Positions 21,764 to 24,225 of a stretch of 24,225 bases of DNA are shown here, piece by piece. The stretch is from the NCBI GenBank assembly GCA_937895845.1, contig CALBLK010000028.1:1-24225 (forward strand). The letters are read 5' to 3'. The stretch comes from an uncultured Prevotella sp. (GTDB taxonomy: Bacteria; Bacteroidota; Bacteroidia; Bacteroidales; Bacteroidaceae). The notes below the pieces were generated by a model. The model saw nothing but the letters and a program-made list of their open reading frames with translations. It ran no database searches and was not told where the DNA came from. The position numbers and the translations under genes are program-made. Positions within the stretch are counted from its first letter, which is position 1; every line of letters starts with the position of its first letter.

Positions 21764-23455
21764 TTAGTTCTCCTCCTTGGGTTCAAGAATGATGCAGTCT
21801 ATGCGCAGGGAGGTCTGGTACTTTTCCTTGCGCGAGCCTGGGGGGCGGCCGGAAGAGGTGATTTTCAAGGTTACCTGCGGGTCAATGCCATAGGTACACG
21901 TGGGGAACTTGAAATCCTTGGCCACCAAGAGGGTGTCAACCGCGTCCTTCTTGCACTCCTTGCGGTTCAGCAGCTTGGTGGTTGTCTCTCTGCCGTTCTG
22001 ATTCTGATAGCCGAGTTCCACATTCACCATCAGCAGCTTGCGCTGCTCCTCTGTGGCCAGGCTGTCACCGGCTATGGCCGGAGCCATCACCAGCTTGATG
22101 TCATAGGGCACATTGGAGAGAACGTCGGGGATGTAGTAGGTCACCGAAGGCTTGGCATCCTTGCTCTTCGAGAGCAGCTCCACATAGGCATGCTTGGAGA
22201 CTTGATTGTAATAGGGAGGATTGTCCGAAGGCACATACACAATGCTCGGTATGCGGCTCTGGTTCTCATCGTACTCCTTGCGGTAGTTGGAAGACTCTGC
22301 CTCTACGATAATCTTCCGCATGAACGTCTGAGTGGGGTGAATGTTCCAGCCGGGCACCTTGAGCACCAGGCCGTTGCTACATTTCACCTTCTCGGCTCCA
22401 TAGAACACGCCACCGGGTTCAAAGGGCTTCGGGTCATCGTAAACATAGTACTTAGCGCCCTTGAAGCCATAGATTTGCTCACGCGCCGTATAAGACCGGG
22501 CATTCACAGAGTAGGCGGAGTCCTGCATTGACTGTTCGGTGTTCCATCCCATGCTGAACACGGAACCATTGGGAATGAACATGTGCGAGTAGAGATACTG
22601 CATTGAGTCGCGCTTCTCCACTTTGTCACCGTAGTTAAAGTAGGGCTGGTACTGGGTGAGCAGCCGGTCCCACTCGCTGTTGTTGGGCACAACCATCCAA
22701 TAGGTGGAGTCTTCTTCGTTAACCGTGCCGATATAGTAGTCAAGCAGGTCGTTCTTCAGTACTTTTACGGAGTCAAGATAGGTGGTCTGGCCGTCAACAA
22801 TCTCACCGGGCACGCTCTGGTTGGGGTCGAACTCGTAGACATTGTAGCTGTAAAGGAAGTTCGACAGGCTGTCAAGCGAGGCGTCGCGGCTCAGGTATTC
22901 AAAGATGTTGGGCTTGTACTCTGCCGTGCCTTTCATTGTGAACAGCACGCCGTTTCTGGTGAGCTGGTTCTTGGTGAGCAGCGGCCTTCCGTCAAAACTG
23001 GCATTGCCAAGCGTCAGATACTTGCCGTTCATCATCACAATAGCGGTGTCCTGCCCCGAAGCTGCCACCGAGTAATTGTAGAGCGCAATGTGGTTCTGCA
23101 AGAACTCCTTGACAGCCTTGTTGTCCTTGGTTATCACGCCACTGCGCTTCTCCTGTTCGTACAGGGTTATCACGCTGTCTGCCTGAGTGCTGGAAAAGCC
23201 GGCGTTTGTCGGTGCGAAGACAGAGAACACCTGGTCTCCGTCTAACGATGCGCGATAGCCGCAGGAATCTATCACACGGGCGAAGTTCGTCAACTCGCTG
23301 TTGGAAGCGATCGTCGCCCACAGAGAGGTGCTGTTCCCTGACACTCCACCGGACTGGTCATAGTGGTCGTCCCATGTGTCAGAGCAAGCACCAAAGGCAA
23401 GGGCTGACGCCATCAGCCCCATGGCCTTCGAATATTGATTGAATGTTTTCATCAT
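21764..23455 (-). CDS. Fasciclin-domain surface lipoprotein of the SusC/SusD locus
   Basis: Lipoprotein of 563 residues, probably at the cell surface. The signal peptide ends in FGAC with Cys24 lipidated, then SDTWDDHYD, a start I associate with fasciclin-type proteins encoded next to SusC in Bacteroidetes. A first FAS1 domain covers about 44-195, with the H1 box VFSVFAPTNAGF (77-87 region) and NHIALYNY near 121-128. A second FAS1-like domain begins near 200 and has YWMVVPNNSEWDRL as its H1 equivalent. The C-terminal 150 residues form a beta-rich region without a recognised family. FAS1 domains mediate adhesion or ligand binding, so a glycan-binding accessory role is inferred. It starts 18 bases after the preceding gene's stop and ends 34 bases before SusC, consistent with one operon. 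Confidence 0.85.
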   Translation of the reverse strand: MMKTFNQYSKAMGLMASALAFGACSDTWDDHYDQSGGVSGNSTSLWATIASNSELTNFARVIDSCGYRASLDGDQVFSVFAPTNAGFSSTQADSVITLYEQEKRSGVITKDNKAVKEFLQNHIALYNYSVAASGQDTAIVMMNGKYLTLGNASFDGRPLLTKNQLTRNGVLFTMKGTAEYKPNIFEYLSRDASLDSLSNFLYSYNVYEFDPNQSVPGEIVDGQTTYLDSVKVLKNDLLDYYIGTVNEEDSTYWMVVPNNSEWDRLLTQYQPYFNYGDKVEKRDSMQYLYSHMFIPNGSVFSMGWNTEQSMQDSAYSVNARSYTAREQIYGFKGAKYYVYDDPKPFEPGGVFYGAEKVKCSNGLVLKVPGWNIHPTQTFMRKIIVEAESSNYRKEYDENQSRIPSIVYVPSDNPPYYNQVSKHAYVELLSKSKDAKPSVTYYIPDVLSNVPYDIKLVMAPAIAGDSLATEEQRKLLMVNVELGYQNQNGRETTTKLLNRKECKKDAVDTLLVAKDFKFPTCTYGIDPQVTLKITSSGRPPGSRKEKYQTSLRIDCIILEPKEEN

Positions 23456-23473
23456 AACATTTAGGTTTTTAGA

Positions 23474-24225
23474 TTATAAGTCGTCCTCCATCTCGCCCTC
23501 GCCGTCAACGGCATAGACACTCTTCGGCACAATCTCAAGATAGTCGATCATGAACTCGTTGTTGTTGCCCAGCTTGCTGGTCGAGGTGCAGCGGATGCGG
23601 ATGTAGTGGTCTGTCCCGTCGTCGGGGTCAATGGTGGCGGTGCAGAGCACGCGGCGGAAGGTTTGAGCTTGGTCTACAAACTCTCTTATTGTACTGCCGC
23701 CGGGTGTACGGTAGGCACCATAGGCTCCGCGGTAGCACCCCTTGTTCTTGAGGAACTTCTGGTCCTCAATCTTCTCCTCCTCGGTGAACTCGGTGTAGCT
23801 TCTGCCGTCAATGGTGAACTGGTCGCCCATGATGGAGGCATGGTCAAGCCGCTTGCGCATATCCACCGGGATGCCCTGGGGCTTGCCGTCGTAGTAGATC
23901 TGCGCCACGCCACGGGTTTCAAGGGCGGCGAAGCCAAGGCGGAACTGGTAGGTTCCCTTGAAAGGCACAGGCGGCAGGCGGAACGTAATGTCGTAGTCGC
24001 CGAACAGGTTGAATTCGTCTCCCTCGTAACAGTCAAAGTCCCAGTGGGGGCGGCGGTAAACCAGGTAGCAGTTGCCGCGCATCTTCACACCGTCAAGGTA
24101 GCCGTCGGGGAAGTAGTAGTTAAAGCCGTTCTTGCCGTTATAGTCGGGCGTGCTGGAGTTGTCGTTCTGTGTCGGGTCGCCGTTCAGGCGGATGCCCTGG
24201 GTCATCAGCTCGGGGAACACGGTGG
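23474..24225 (-). CDS. C-terminal part of a fasciclin-locus surface protein (5' end outside window)
   Basis: The minus-strand frame is open from the right edge to the stop at 23474, so about 250 C-terminal residues are seen; the GTG at 24220 is an internal codon, not a trusted start. The visible part is beta-rich, with NYYFPDGYLDGVKMRGN, DYDITFRLPPVPFKGTYQFR and RGVAQIYYDGKPQGIPVDM. It closes with FMIDYLEIVPKSVY, followed by a short acidic tail. I recall this C-terminal module from long fasciclin-domain lipoproteins in Bacteroidetes polysaccharide loci, and the jelly-roll-like pattern suits ligand binding. The FAS1 part itself would be outside the window, so the family name is tentative. Eighteen bases separate it from the next fasciclin gene. 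Confidence 0.6.
   Translation of the reverse strand, partial: TVFPELMTQGIRLNGDPTQNDNSSTPDYNGKNGFNYYFPDGYLDGVKMRGNCYLVYRRPHWDFDCYEGDEFNLFGDYDITFRLPPVPFKGTYQFRLGFAALETRGVAQIYYDGKPQGIPVDMRKRLDHASIMGDQFTIDGRSYTEFTEEEKIEDQKFLKNKGCYRGAYGAYRTPGGSTIREFVDQAQTFRRVLCTATIDPDDGTDHYIRIRCTSTSKLGNNNEFMIDYLEIVPKSVYAVDGEGEMEDDL

Overview
The window looks like a chromosomal piece of a saccharolytic member of the Bacteroidales, most likely Prevotellaceae or a close relative. The reasons are SusC/SusD-family genes, fasciclin-type surface lipoproteins with a Cys-Ser-Asp start to the mature protein, TAnnTTTG promoter boxes with an upstream TTTG, and secreted enzymes with a Prevotella-like C-terminal tail. By eye the DNA is GC-rich (not counted). 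The species cannot be named from the sequence.

Layout. (1) Positions 1-2830, plus strand: the end of a plant cell-wall (pectin) utilisation locus, with the tail of a DUF5123-like beta-helix protein, an intercistronic hairpin, and a secreted family PL1-type pectate lyase. (2) 2976-7730, minus strand: a three-gene alpha-glucan (glycogen) cluster transcribed as debranching enzyme, GT4-type glycosyltransferase, GH57 alpha-amylase-like protein. It reads away from a divergent Crp/Fnr-type regulator at 7980-8684. (3) 8705-11762, minus strand: housekeeping genes, namely a YegS-like lipid kinase, miaA and gapA. (4) 11955-12380, plus strand: mscL, followed by about 320 bases with no convincing gene that hold a degenerate 22-bp tandem repeat array with nested inverted repeats and a 20-bp perfect stem-loop. 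(5) 12699-24225, minus strand: a second polysaccharide utilisation locus that runs off the right edge. In transcription order it has a fasciclin-like protein (its start lies outside), a second fasciclin-domain lipoprotein, SusC, SusD and a 1226-residue multidomain GH128-like secreted hydrolase.

How the parts work together. The right-hand locus would bind a glycan at the surface (fasciclin lipoproteins, SusD), import it through SusC, and cut it with the GH128-like enzyme. GH128 members are beta-1,3-glucanases, so a beta-glucan target is inferred but not shown. The central cluster would store and mobilise glycogen, with the Crp-like protein a natural but unproven regulator.

The most unusual non-coding signals are the 22-bp repeat array after mscL, a large structured stem-loop plus a perfect 20-bp tandem duplication between susD and the GH128-like gene, and two perfect palindromes in the glycogen/Crp divergent promoter region. 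No rRNA, tRNA, CRISPR array, insertion sequence or phage gene was recognised.
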